Below are positions 14,331-24,825 of a stretch of 64,000 nucleotides of DNA, in pieces. Both the position numbers and the translations under genes were made by a program. The stretch covers positions 310,001 to 374,000 of the forward strand of contig JAUDYN010000003.1 in the NCBI GenBank assembly GCA_030407005.1, given 5' to 3'. The DNA is from Desarmillaria ectypa. Its lineage: Eukaryota > Basidiomycota > Agaricomycetes > Agaricales > Physalacriaceae. The notes below the pieces were generated by a model, which was not told the DNA's origin, did no database searches, and was given only the letters and a program-made list of their open reading frames with translations. Position 1 is the first letter of the stretch, and each line of letters opens with the position of its first letter.

Positions 14331-15491
14331 GAGAGAGACCGCAACCCAAGTAATGATAAAGCAAGTAGCTTCTCAAACCGCTCACGGCCCATTTTTGTTC
14401 ACTCCCAATCCCCGTTCGCAATCCGTGGCTTGAATAGTGCAATCGCTCAAAGAAGAAGCGTGATCATGGAATTTGTCCAGGGGTGGAAAGAAGGCGCGAT
14501 ATGATGTCAGGTTGATGGTGGGAGCATATGCTGCCACACAGCCGTAATAGAGTACAGATACCTAGCTGGGTCATGATACATGAGAAGTGATGAAGACTCG
14601 AATTGAGGCATACACAGAGAACGCCACTGGGGATTAGATCCCAGAATAGAGTGCGGGTATGTAATCGCGGTATGAGGTCAAGATTACTCTGAAATGCGTC
14701 GTGAGCTGGGGCCCTGGCGATCCATGTGGACGCGCGCACCTAGTTCCTAGCTGGAACTTCCGCTGAGCCAATAGTAGAGCCAGGATTATCGGGAAAGGAC
14801 CACTAGTGTTGTCGTCATCGATCATGCCTTGAACTTACAGGTGGCGCGATTTAAAAAGACTGCAGAACGATTGGTAGAAGGAGAGGAGTAACATTAGACC
14901 GCGTTGGTTTGGAGAGTATATGGGAGTAGACACGGTCAGCAAGAAGGCCCGCCAATAGTAAGGGGGAAACAATCGCTGCAGCCTAGAGCATATATCAGTT
15001 GGTACATTTCCATTCCAAGCAAGGGTAAAGTTTGTCGTAGGAGGTGATCCCGCTCTTACGCGTCGTAGGATGTCCATGTGGAGGAGGACTATAGGAACGG
15101 GAATGCGGAAATATCCGGAGTATTTTGTAAAGCGAAATTACGATCGTAACAACTTGGCAACACAGTGATCGGTGAGTAGAAGACCTAGAGAAGCAAGCAA
15201 GCCCTCACATAAATCTTCTGTAATCAAGTATACAAAAGACATCCGAAAAGTGACGGTCGACTGTAAATGTCTTAAATTCTATCATTGACGTCAGACGCAT
15301 CAGCTAGACATAACAGTACTGGCTTTTCGTTTCCATTCGTTAGGAACAGCATACATCGAAGGAAAAGGCAGGGAGAAGAGTACGTTACTGAGGAGTAGAA
15401 GCACGACATGGACGAATGAAAAAAAAGGAAGAGAAAAGAAGACATGAGAAAAATGTTCTATGATCAATCCGACATCATAACATAGCTCGGT
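14331..15491. other. 1.16-kb intergenic stretch
   Basis: Between the permease start (14330) and the YOP1 stop (15492). Contains the permease promoter and the YOP1 3' flank. Minus-strand frames at 14464-14739 and 14835-15077 have no recognisable domain and I do not call them genes. Confidence 0.5.
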
Positions 15492-16224
15492 TTACTCGGT
15501 TGCTTCAGCAGTACGCTCACGAAGATTATCTGCCTTTACGATAATGCCACTCGAGCTGATGTTGTTCAGGACAGGCTTGAGGATATTGATGTAAGTAACT
15601 TGAGCACCCTGTGATGGCCACGTAAGCAAAGCAACGCAACGCAGCCCGGTCCAAAAAATCCAGTCACACGACACCGCGTAAGCAAGTTGTGTCGTGTGCT
15701 GAAAATCGGGGAAAAAATCAAACAGACACTTACTCGGAAGACAGGGAGCTGTAACCACACAATGAAGAGCGTCTTGAAGGCGAAATACCATGGGACATAG
15801 TACAGCACGAGTCGGAGGGCGAAGCTCTCCAAAAAGTTGAAGAATCCAAATACGACCCAATACGTCAGCCATTGGATGTCATCGTGGGGGGAGGGCGACT
15901 CAATGGCCTTGAAGGAGAGGTACGCCGGGAGGGCCCAGCCGACGAGGTTGGAGACAGGAGCAGCGAAGGAGTTGAAAATGTGCAAGAAAGTAATGAAGAA
16001 GGCGCTGCCTAGGACGAGGTAACCCTTGGGCACCTGAGTGCGTTGTTCCAAGTTGATGAGCACCGGATACTTGGTGAGCTAAGCCACGATAAGCATATCG
16101 CAAGGCGAGCAACAAGAATATATTAGAAACCAACCTCCTTGTCGAGCTGGCCATAATAATACTCTGCTTTGGTTTTCACCTGTTTGAAGGCAGGGTGCTG
16201 CTGCAATTTTTCGGCGGCTGACAT
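15492..16224 (-). CDS. YOP1: YOP1/REEP (TB2/DP1/HVA22) ER membrane-shaping protein
   Basis: Start ATG at 16224 (MSAAEKLQQHPAFKQV), stop TAA at 15492-15494; at least two introns (one between LDKE and LTKYPVLIN, one after QLPVFR). The protein is about 178 residues, the usual YOP1 length. The TB2/DP1 domain is plain: PVSNLVGWALPAYLSFKAIE, then WLTYWVVFGFFNFLESF, then LRLVLYYVPWYFAFKTLFI. Two hydrophobic hairpins and a C-terminal amphipathic helix (YINILKPVLNNIS) are the elements known to bend ER tubules together with reticulons and Sey1/atlastin. It is divergent from OST5 with 222 bp between start codons, so the two ER genes may share a promoter region. Confidence 0.95.
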
Positions 16225-16446
16225 CTGCGTGGAGAAGAGCGTACGTCAGCATGACGAAACAGCGCGGCCGACGTCGTGATAAACGATAACGGTGGCAGCG
16301 GCAATGAGTGGGAACACGTACAGTGGTAATGAAGAATGGAATGAGCAAGGTAGAGTGGTGGTGGTGGTTGTTTTCAGAAGAGCAAGCGCAGGCGGGAGTC
16401 TGATATTGGTTGCTTACACGTGTTTGGCAGGGCAGTCACCTTTGCC
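16225..16446. promoter_or_regulatory. Shared YOP1/OST5 bidirectional promoter region
   Basis: Only 222 bp separate the divergent start codons of YOP1 (16224, minus) and OST5 (16447, plus). It must carry both core promoters. No specific transcription-factor site can be assigned by eye; a GTGGTGGTGG-type microsatellite lies near 16355-16368. Confidence 0.5.
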
Positions 16447-16798
16447 ATGGACGAACACAACGCCGTCAAGGTTTGTACTGGTTATATGCTCATATTTCTG
16501 GTCTAATTGGTGGTATAGAATCTATATAGTACGCTGCCGGCATTCCAGCCAATTATTCCAGTCAGTCTGCTGCCATACATCGCGCTAGTGCTACTTTCGG
16601 CCACGTTTACACTGGCGTTCTACTTTTCAACGTATGCAATCTCGCTGTATTGGTCTACCTGGACACGGTTCTGATGGATATAATAGGCTACCCAAGGACA
16701 CGATACCTCTACGGGAAGTTACGGTTGCGTCTACAGCGAGCATCCTAGGCGGGTTCGGGGTGGTCGCGCTGTTCTGTGCAGTCGGAGTGTACGTCTAG
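16447..16798 (+). CDS. OST5: Oligosaccharyltransferase subunit OST5 (TMEM258 family)
   Basis: A three-exon gene: 16447-16470, 16519-16631, 16687-16798, coding for 82 residues, the size expected of this family. Both introns are GT-AG and about 50 nt (48 and 55). It begins MDEHNAVKNLYSTLPAF. Two membrane helices are visible: PYIALVLLSATFTLAFYF (about residues 25-42) and SILGGFGVVALFCAVGVYV at the C-terminus, whose GFGV...VG.YV ending is the family hallmark. Human TMEM258 and yeast Ost5 are small two-helix subunits of the ER oligosaccharyltransferase that N-glycosylates nascent proteins. Because it is short and interrupted, it is easily missed. Its stop overlaps the stop of RPA12. Confidence 0.85.
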
Positions 16799-17416
16799 TT
16801 GTTCACGCGCCAGCCGTGTTTGCACGAGGCGCACTAGCACAATCAGGATCGCGGTTAGCCTTTGGGAGGGATACTCACAGTATAAAAGACGGTGGAACCT
16901 TCATCTGCACTGCGCAGCTATTCATTTGTTGAGTTTCGGATTATAGTATTCATTCGCTTGCGACGTACCTGTAGTTCCTTTGAGTAGGCCTCCATGTGAC
17001 CGCAGTTGGGGCATTTCTCGGAAACCTGAAGAGACATCGGCGGAGAATACAAGGATGGATGGATGACATACGGCAGTCCCTTGATCAGCACCTTCATGGT
17101 GCTTGGTCTGGGTCTTTCTCTTCTGGCGCAACGCTGACGGAAACGCATCCGGATGAGAATGTGTCGTAATCTTTATATTCTCGTATGCTGAACAAGAGAT
17201 TAAATTCCGGTCGAATAGCTTGCATTTGTAGACTCACAGCTCGCGGGCTCTTCATGATCACACTGATCGCAGTTTACATGTGTTTCACCATCCTTGGGCA
17301 GATCCAGCAAAGTACCGCAGTTGGGACAGAACAATAAAGAACCTTGCACCTATTAGTTGGCGCTTCAGAGGAAGGAGTGACGAGAACCAACCAATTTTAT
17401 GAGCCCTCGTCGCCAT
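16795..17416 (-). CDS. RPA12: RNA polymerase I subunit RPA12 (A12.2), zinc-ribbon protein
   Basis: Start ATG at 17416 (MATRAHKIG), exon join to SLLFCPNCGTLLDLPKDG; stop TAG at 16797-16795. About 127 residues, the family length. The N-terminal zinc ribbon has CPNC...CDQC; the linker THSHPDAFPSALRQKRKTQT is highly characteristic; the C-terminal TFIIS-like ribbon has CPNCGHMEAYS, the acidic-loop signature RSADEGSTVFYTC and CASCKHGWRVNN. The DE pair in the loop is the residue set needed for transcript cleavage by A12.2 and TFIIS. It acts in the nucleolus in rRNA synthesis. The first exon is short and chosen because KIGSLLFCP is the usual start in basidiomycetes. It overlaps OST5 tail to tail. Confidence 0.93.
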
Positions 17417-17780
17417 TCGAGATGATGAAGAAAATAGCACGTGACAGTCGCGTATCGGCGACTGACCGAAAAGGAAAGATAGGAACGAGAATCTTGGACT
17501 GTACTATTTCCTGGAACAAAGACTACGACTATCCTGGGCACATCCTTCTTTTGTTTCCATAGAGAACTTCTTCCTGATAATCAAAATATCCTTTATTCTT
17601 TCGTACCCCTAAGTCAATAAAACAATAACTCGTCCAAAAGCAGACCAAGTTCTTTTGTTTTCCCTGGCGTCTAATACTTGTTTGGTGGGTCCAAAGGTAG
17701 TTCATAAGCTCGAACATAGTATATTCACATACTATTCCTTCCTTCCTCTTATCCACGCAGTGCGTGTTAATAATCCCATC
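17417..17780. other. Intergenic: divergent promoter between RPA12 and the small gene at 17781
   Basis: 364 bp with no gene. It separates the minus-strand RPA12 start from the plus-strand start at 17781 and must hold both promoters. The plus-strand frame extends upstream from 17781 but without a supported start. Confidence 0.5.
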
Positions 17781-18491
17781 ATGTCTCGATCCCTCCCCGC
17801 CCACCGCTTCGCCCGCCTCTCCAACATACTGCGCCACTCAAAGGCACTGTACGAATACATCGCAGACTCCCACCGTGCCTCTATATGCCTCACACATAAC
17901 GCCCGTAAACGTGCCGCTCACCTCCATCTCTTCGTCGACGTAAAAGAGGCTGTCAACTGTCCCCAGAAATACATCTCGCTCATTCCCCTGCCTCATATCG
18001 ACGACTCTATTCATCCGGGTAGCCCGCTCGTCCATGCGGCGTCCGAGGCTATATATTCACAGGTCCAAGAACAGTCAAGGCGGCTCCCGTCAATCATCAT
18101 CCCTGCCTCAAATGATAGCCACCTTTCTTCGTCGCCCGAGCCAGAGCTTACTTCGTGTTTCTCAGCGTGGTCGGACACCGACTTCGAAGTTCCCAATACG
18201 GACTCTTCTGGCTCGTCCTGCAGCTCTGCGCTCATGACCCCCCCAGTTAGTCCCCCCAAGTTCTCCTTTGCCCCTGAATTCTGACAGCTTATCCTAGGAC
18301 CAGGAACATGACCAGTCACATATCGTGATTCGCATTAAGCGGAAATCAATGCTGGACGACGGCTCTGATGATGAAGCCGCCGAGAAGCGCCCGAGGGTGA
18401 GTTTATACACCCCCCCCTCCAGTTTCATATCGCATCGTACTCATAATCGCCCTAGTACCTTCGAAAGGATTGGTCCTCTCGTCGTATCTAA
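17781..18491 (+). CDS. Uncharacterised Ser-rich protein (~199 aa)
   Basis: Three exons fit cleanly: 17781-18245 (155 codons), 18298-18396 (33 codons) and 18456-18491 (11 codons plus stop TAA). Introns are 52 and 59 nt, GT-AG, phase 0. The protein starts MSRSLPAHRFARLSN, contains a moderately charged N-terminal region (SKALYEYIADSHRAS), a Ser/Pro-rich middle (HLSSSPEPELTS, DTDFEVPNTDSSGSS) and a basic C-terminus (RIKRKSMLDDGSDDEAAEKR, then YLRKDWSSRRI). No enzyme or domain motif, no signal peptide and no membrane segment. The acidic-Ser stretch next to KR-rich patches would fit a nuclear phosphoprotein, but that is a guess. The exon joins support that it is a real gene. Confidence 0.68.
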
Positions 18492-19037
18492 CTAAACCTT
18501 TCGTTCAAGACAACGACCCTTATGTTCCTCTCATGAGGACTTTTAGTCTAATGCCCTTGTTAATATACCTACTTGCTGTCTTTTCGCTATGCTTTCTGTA
18601 ATAATACTGGTACCTTTTATGTTGTCAACCTCTACGAGTCGATTCCCCCTAGCCTGTGTTTGTTTGTCGAAATTAATGTACACTTAGGTACAATCTATCT
18701 GTTGACTAGGTCACCGGTGTCCATCTGAGGGTGCAAACGTTGATGTCACTGGTACTACCATCAACAGCAAATGTGTGGCGTAAGAATTGAGGGCATACGG
18801 ACACACAGCATCCTTGACAGCAACTTCCAAGTATCAGTGATTCTTCCTTGGGAAACCCTATTCTGGTTGATTACAGAGCGATCATCAGCCGACCGTCTGT
18901 ATAGGCTACCAAAATTGCCTTCAGGTTATCATCCGAATCGGATTCCGCTCATTTTGTGTACTGCCGTCGCAAGATGATACCTATCCCATCCAGAACAGTC
19001 ATGATAATTCCGATATACATACATACATACATTCCAA
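18492..19037. other. Intergenic, convergent 3' flanks
   Basis: 546 bp between two convergent genes. No coding signal beyond short unsupported frames. A tetranucleotide run of ATAC/TACA units lies near 19015-19031, just after the stop of the F-box gene. Confidence 0.5.
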
Positions 19038-20496
19038 TCAAAAACTTCCAGCCTGTGTCTCAACTACGACCAATCTCCCTTTCTTTGTCATACGCGGAAA
19101 CATCTCCTGCACGTCCGCTCTCGTGACAGGAAACCTAGTGTCCGACTCGGGGGAGAACACCGCTCTGTATGGCTGTCTCTGAATCTGCACGGACAGCTTG
19201 CTTAGGCGAGGCCACGAAGTGAATATCACATCCAGGGCCTCCCATTTCTCGTAGAACGTGCGCACGTCTTCGAGCAAGCAGAACTGGACGAGCTGGAGGG
19301 TGCAGGATTCGATAGAGATGTCGGTGGATGGGACGGGGAAGGAAGCGATAAGCCAGTCAAGCCAGGATTTGGGGGCGGGGTGTTCTTGGCTTGAGCGTGC
19401 GGTAGAGTGGATCTGAAAGTCGACGGAGAGGAGGGTGGTTGGGTCAATGAGGGTTGTGAGAGGTTCTACATAACTTGTTTAGTTTACAAATGCTACGATT
19501 AGAAGGAACATACCACTCAGACAGATATTCAACGCAAGATGCCGAAGAGTAGCCCTGTTTCTCCTTATGACCTCCTCAGTGGTGTTCACCACGCTGACGT
19601 CGCCAACCACATAGCACATGCCGACATGGATTTGTATCCGGTATAGGTTGTCAAAGCGTATCGATGACTGGGAAGGGAACTCGCGGTTGAGGAGACGTAG
19701 GTACCAGAACTTGCCGCAGGATACGAGGAGCGAGTTGGGTGTGAGGGTAGGGACGCGGGGGTATAGGGAAAGGTCGACGTGACTGCGGCAGGTGATCATG
19801 CCTACGGAAAGACTTGAAAGGTGGGGGCATTCGCAGAGCATCGTGAAGAGCTCTAGCGCCGAGCCAAATGGCATCGAGAGGGTATTGAGGGTCGGCCGCC
19901 GCAGCACGCTAATGAACGCGTCTCTGACGGTGTCGGGGCATGTCGTGAGTAAAGGACGTAGAAGATAATTGGTGAAAGAGAATCGTTCGATGTTAATGAG
20001 GCTTTCAAGAATAAATGGGAGGTAGCGATGCCATATCCTGGATATCCTGCTGACGATGAAGTTTGAGATGATAGTTGAAAGAGAAGTGTAGCGCCAGTAG
20101 TCGCCGTGTATCTTGACGGAGAGTTCTTTGACATTTCCAGCGAGATGGGGTGACGACTTGAATGCTTTGTACAAAGGCCGTATGTCGGGCGCTATCCTGA
20201 CTGTCGGCTTGAATGGCGGTAGATGCGACTTGGTCCGTACGTGCAACGTAATCTCGAGCTTCCGCCAGAGATACTTTTGTACAATCGGCGTCCACCCAGT
20301 ACACACAACGGCGCATGCTCTCAGCGTCTCCTCGTCGTCGCGCAGTTCATCAAGCACGATACACACAATCTCCGCTGGCAGCTGCGAAACGATGAGCTCG
20401 ACCCAGGAACCAGGGGAGGGGGACGAACCTGCATAGTGGTGGGAGTGAAAGGCAAAGAATAAGAATGGAGCAATCAACAAAAAGTCGGATTTCCAT
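19038..20496 (-). CDS. F-box / leucine-rich-repeat protein
   Basis: The stop is TGA at 19038-19040 after ETQAGSF. One intron is clear: exon ...ALNICLS joins EPLTTLIDPTTLLSVD across a GT-AG intron of about 60 nt near 19460-19520. The N-terminal part holds an F-box: LPAEIVCIVLDELRDDEE, TLRACAVVCTGWTPIVQ, KYLW. The rest is a run of degenerate leucine-rich segments (LSSLSVGMITC, FWYLRLLNREF), the usual agaricomycete F-box/LRR layout of about 450 residues. The first exon is uncertain: the frame has no ATG before the F-box, so a short upstream exon, possibly from the ATG at 20496, must be spliced on. F-box proteins are substrate receptors of SCF ubiquitin ligases through Skp1; the target is unknown. 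Confidence 0.75.
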
Positions 20497-20691
20497 GCTG
20501 TCCACCTGCCCTCCGAATCCGATCTTTCAGAATCAGAAGCACGACCCTGAATGATGCTTTTCCCCTGCCAACGTCGGTGCCGGTGCCATCTAGAGCACTG
20601 TGTTGCTGGGAAAGTTTAATGTCGATGGTGGCGATACATGGAGGCAGGAAAGAGAGAGCTGGCAAGCGGGTCACGGTCTAGGCCCGGCTGC

Positions 20692-21125
20692 ATGGCTCTA
20701 CTATCATCCCTCTACCAGAGCCTCATCACTAAACTTGTCGTCGTTCTTGACCTCGTGCAGCAGTCAGAGGGAATTACGACGCCGCAAGCCAAGCAATCTT
20801 TATTGCATGCGGTAAGCAAACCCGACAACCCGACCGACCGACCGGATTATATTGCTTTTTCGCTGACGGCATTATTAGACCAACGATTTTCGCAATGCCG
20901 TAGCGAATGCCAGGCGCCTCGCTTTGGATCTTCCGGGTGGCGATCTTCTTGTGAGAGAGCAGGACGAGGCTATTATGATGCTCACCCAGCTTCGGGATGG
21001 GAAGAGGTCGGTGTGTGATTTCTGAGGCTTGTGCTCTATCCTGATTTCGCCTGTGTAGGCGTCAGCTGCACCAGTTTCCTGCCGCCGAAGACGACAATAA
21101 TATGGTCCTGGATTCGGCCGCCTGA
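20692..21125 (+). CDS. Mediator subunit 9-like protein
   Basis: Start taken as the ATG at 20692 (MALLSSLYQSLITKLVVV); an in-frame ATG at 20638 would add 18 residues. Three exons join in frame: ...KQSLLHA / TNDFRNAVANARRLALDLPGG / RQLHQFPAAEDDN, stop TGA at 21123-21125. The product is about 100 residues and almost entirely helical. A helix starting LYQSLITKLVVVLDLV, then N.FRNA...AR.LA..LPGGDLL..EQ..AI..L...RD.KR, resembles the fungal Med9 domain, in which a paired helix ends with LPG..., EQ...I..L. Med9 sits in the middle module of the RNA polymerase II Mediator. The match is by pattern only. A polyadenylation-like AATAAA lies about 30 nt after the stop. It is divergent from the F-box gene. 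Confidence 0.5.
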
Positions 21126-21330
21126 AGAACGCTCTCTGTATTTTTGTATCTCAATAAACGAAGAGGTGTCGTTCTATCAACACTGTTGGGTCTAGTAGCG
21201 ATAACATAAAGGCAATCATACCTGATACGTCCATCTCACGATAAAGGGTGATTGATTGCCTTCGGGTGGCGAATCAACATCTATACGCCAACTTAGTACC
21301 TCTCGCTAAACATGGTCTTGCATATGGGAC

Positions 21331-22150
21331 GAGACTCGCATTTTATCATTGTCACAATCTTCGCGGGAGGCCGGTAGGATAACTGCTGACTTTTTGACCC
21401 AGGATCTTCTGTTTCTTCCAAGGTTATTAGTATGCCTTCCCTCTATCAACCGACAGTTCCATCTTATGGTCTGAACGTAACGCCCAGCTTGTCTAGTACT
21501 TCCCACATATATTCACTAGACCCGTTTACGCTGCGCGGTCTCAAAATATGGCGTCTGGGCTGTTCTGATACCCTTCCATGTACCGGACTGTTGAACCATC
21601 GATGAAATTTGATTGTTATACACGTGGCTTTCTAGTGCTACACGCCGCTTTTTTTTTGGTTTCCCCCCCATTTCTCACACCTAGCCACGATGCATCAAGA
21701 CAGGGATTTCAGTTCAGGTGGCCTTTGACTACACCTTGTCTCAGAATCATGATCTCGGGACTTTATCTTATCCTCTTCTAAAAGAAGATGTTTTGTACAA
21801 CCCCGACCTACTCAGCATTATATCATTATGCCGGGTTCTCTTGGACATTGACCGCTTTACGAATTCACTGAACTCATTAAACGGCAGATCTGGATGCAAA
21901 AGCCTCTGCCCCCCTGGTCTATCTTGCTTATGGTCCGAGCTATGGAATCAGACTCGCATATCATCAATGTCGCGATCTTCGCGGGAGCACTGAAGCAGAA
22001 GCGTCGATGACTGCCACCCTTCAACTGGACTCGATCTTCTGTTCCCCCCAAGTTTATTAGTTTCCTTTCTTTCCATCAACCAACAGTTCCGTTTTATGGT
22101 CTAAATGCCCAGTATACTTCGCATATATTCATTAGACCCGCTTAGGTTGC
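21331..22150. repeat. Imperfect tandem duplication of an F-box gene 5' region
   Basis: The block at 21331-21545 recurs at 21951-22150: both hold ACTCGCAT..TCAT, ATCTTCGCGGGAG, TCTTCTGTTCC/TTC, ATCAAC..ACAGTTCC, TTATGGTCT and CATATATTCA, in the same order and spacing. Between them, 21590-21945 resembles 22780-23130, the start of the F-box pseudogene: CCATCGATGA, GCTTTCTAG, TTTCTCACACC..ACCACGATGC, TTGTACAA.CCCGA and GCAAAAGCCTCTGC all correspond. So a unit of about 620 bp was duplicated and the copies have drifted. Neither half codes for an intact protein in the first copy. Confidence 0.7.
21590..21945 (+). pseudogene. Relic of an F-box gene first exon
   Basis: This stretch matches the first exon of the neighbouring F-box pseudogene in order, but has stop codons and indels. 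Recognisable pieces are LYNPDLLSII near 21793, where the paralogue has LYNPDLLGII, and RSGCKSLC near 21885, where the paralogue has RMGNKSVC. It is too broken to make a protein. Confidence 0.55.
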
Positions 22151-22978
22151 TCTGTTACTCTTCTACATATCGCCGACGGGATCCTATCTTACTATGTTTA
22201 TTTCGATGTTTGATCATCCAGGGTCCCGTTTTAGCGGCCGGAAGCCATGCTCTGTCCATTGGGATACCCTACTTGACCTTCAAGCTGAAGTGTCGGCTTG
22301 AAGAACTGATAGCGCTGCTGAACTGAGTTTCGGAATTAATACACTTGTACTGCCGTCTATCAAGTCTACAGGGTCTTTCGACCAAATAACCAAGTTTATG
22401 CGGCCGCGGAGATCGGTATAATCCTGAACTAATCTTACTCCCCTGGAGTGTATCTCGATTACCGATGTTTGCCTACGAGTCCACACGAAGTGGGTTAACG
22501 ACCAATCCAACGAGAAAAAACATCCTGTTCGAGAATCAGTGCGTCAGGAAAGTCCATTTCTATTCGTTGACTGTATCCAGTTCGTCTTTATTCGTTCTTT
22601 TATTCATCGACAGCGAGATAATCTTCAATCCGGTTTCCACGAGTTATTCGATTTTTGAAGCAAGTCACAAGTTTGATATTTGTCAGGACTTGTCCTCTTA
22701 GCCTGGCAACTTGCAAGCCTTCAAATCTTGACTGCTCTGTGATCTGTTTCAGGGTCAGTTATTGGTTCGGGAATCTATCTTGAAAACCATCGATGAGATT
22801 CGATTGTGATACATGTCGCTTTCTAGCCTTAGGGCGACACGCGGTAACCATGCTTTTGGTTCCTTCCATTTCTCACACCCGACCACGATGCGTGACATAA
22901 AAACCTTGTCTCTGAATAATTAGGCATGAGGACCGAGTCATCATTCCCAGGACCTCATCCCACTTTTCACTCTAGTCC

Positions 22979-24468
22979 ATGGAAACCGCTAGCAGGCCAA
23001 CCACAGACGCCTTGTACAATCCCGATTTACTTGGCATTATATGCCGGTTTCTCTGCAGAGAACTCAGCTTACCCGAACTCACATTTACAAGCAGAATGGG
23101 TAACAAAAGCGTCTGCGCCCTGGCTTTGACATGCCATGCTACTTGTGAAACAGCTCTAAATTACCTCTGGCACGACGTACGCGGGATAAAACCTTTATTG
23201 TCTATCTTCTCTCGTGCCCTCTCACCTAGCAATCTCCCATAGGTACGTCGCAATCCTGCTTCACATCAAATCACTCCTGATGTTCGTAGATACTTCCCGA
23301 TGCCATACCAAACGAAACATGGGCTCGATTCGACCGATACTCGAGTCGTATCCGCTCTATCACTCTTGATGCACACTCGCGCACATTACACTCCTCAACT
23401 GTCTTCCTACGCCTTGCTGAGAAACAAGAACCCCTTCATCCCAAATTACAAAAACTCACGGTTGATGTGGTTTTTGCTGTCGATCCTTCCGTACTACTAT
23501 TTTTGTCCAGTCCTCTGTTGGATGAGGTCAAGATTACTACCCCTTCCGATACAGAGACTGATATGGTATCCACGGCTGTATGGACAGTTGGAAAGTACCA
23601 GGACTTCGTTCATTGACCATCACCCCCGAAAGGTTTCCGCTTCCTGGGATGGATGATGAACGGCCCTTGGGGCAAATGTTCCCCTTCAGCTGCTTCTCTA
23701 ATTTGTGCCAGTTGCGAAATTGAACATCAAAACGTACTTGGTCGACCTTAGTTTTTTTTTGTTCAGCTTTCCTTACTCCCTCCCCTTGCTGAGCTCCAAG
23801 TCGGCATCACTCGGACTGATGAGGGCCAGAAACGCCAGGCAAAGATTGCATTCCCATCCTTGGAATCTCCTCACATCACTGCTCTTGTTTCGTCGATGCC
23901 TCATATTCTTGGGCTGATCCGTCAAGGGTCCCTGACTTGCCTGACTTATCATGACCAATCCAACAAGGATTTTAGTGATCTTGCAGGTTTCGTGCAGGCC
24001 TTTCATGTAGAAATTGCTTCCCGCTTTCCATCTCTTACAAGTCTGTCATTGTACTACCGTTCAGACGAGTATGCTCTCGAGCAACACTGTGAATCTTTGA
24101 GGGCTGTCATCGAGCCGCTCTATGATTTGTCCAGACTTCAGGAAATCACCTATCACGGTGTGTTCTGCCTGGACAACGACGAGATTGAGCCCCGTCTCGC
24201 AACAAGATGGCCGGAAATACGATCAATCGACATTTCATCTCTCCTTGGAACGTCTCCGACATATGGAGTCCTCGGCGTCCCTGCAAAACACTGTCCCCAC
24301 TTGACTCGCCTTTCCGTACCTATCAAGTTTCTCGAAAAGGACGAACCGCTTCGGGATGGCGGTGTGTTCTCTCATAGATTGCGCACCTTCTCTGCGCCCA
24401 ATGCAAGGGTTCACTGCTACGCGAGCGTTGTTCATTATCTAGATAGGATGTTCCCTTTCCTCATTTAG
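22979..24468 (+). pseudogene. F-box / LRR protein, frameshifted
   Basis: The ATG at 22979 opens METASRPTTDALYNPDLLG, an F-box-like N-terminus with CALALTCHATCETALNYLWHDV, the usual agaricomycete F-box segment. The frame stops at 23240 right beside a possible donor (GTACGT). It resumes near 23302 as IPNETWARFDRYSSRIRSI, then LQKLTVDVV, LLFLSSPLLDEVKI, and shifts frame near 23600 (LRSLTITPERF), near 23720 (LNIKTYLVDLS) and in a T-run near 23751-23760 before a last open stretch of about 200 residues ending HYLDRMFPFLI at 24468. In all a stop and at least three frame changes are needed. Length (about 470 residues) and order match the family, so this is a recently broken gene, or one whose sequence contains errors in T-runs. 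Confidence 0.72.
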
Positions 24469-24825
24469 ATAAGGGGGGGGAGAGGATGGGACCAGGTTGA
24501 GTCTATCAGCTTGAAGGCTTGTCAGCCGGCGCGCAGGGATGAGTGGCTGAGAAGATGATTGCGTTATGTGTGAACAGGTGCGTGTGATCTATTCAGAAGG
24601 AGAAGTGATCGTCGTACACCATTTAATCTCACTCGTGTGGCAGGTTAACCGTTAGTCCGTCATAGAGGCTACCAGACATGTGTAGGCCTGCGAGAGTAAG
24701 GACTTGTGGAGAGGGTGTGTCAGGCCCACCATTTAATTACTTAAAATAAAGGTCCAGTGAAGACCTTAAGCAGATCAAGTGTTATAGTTTGAAGTTTTGC
24801 ATGATCTACAGATCGTTTATGTATA
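24469..24825. other. Intergenic, no gene seen
   Basis: 357 bp between the F-box pseudogene and the decayed minus-strand gene. Contains a G-run just after the last stop (24472-24480). No coding or RNA gene signal. Confidence 0.45.

Noticed and set aside
20480..20480. Start of the F-box gene at 20480
   Set aside because: The codon there is TTG, not ATG. A spliced upstream exon is more likely.
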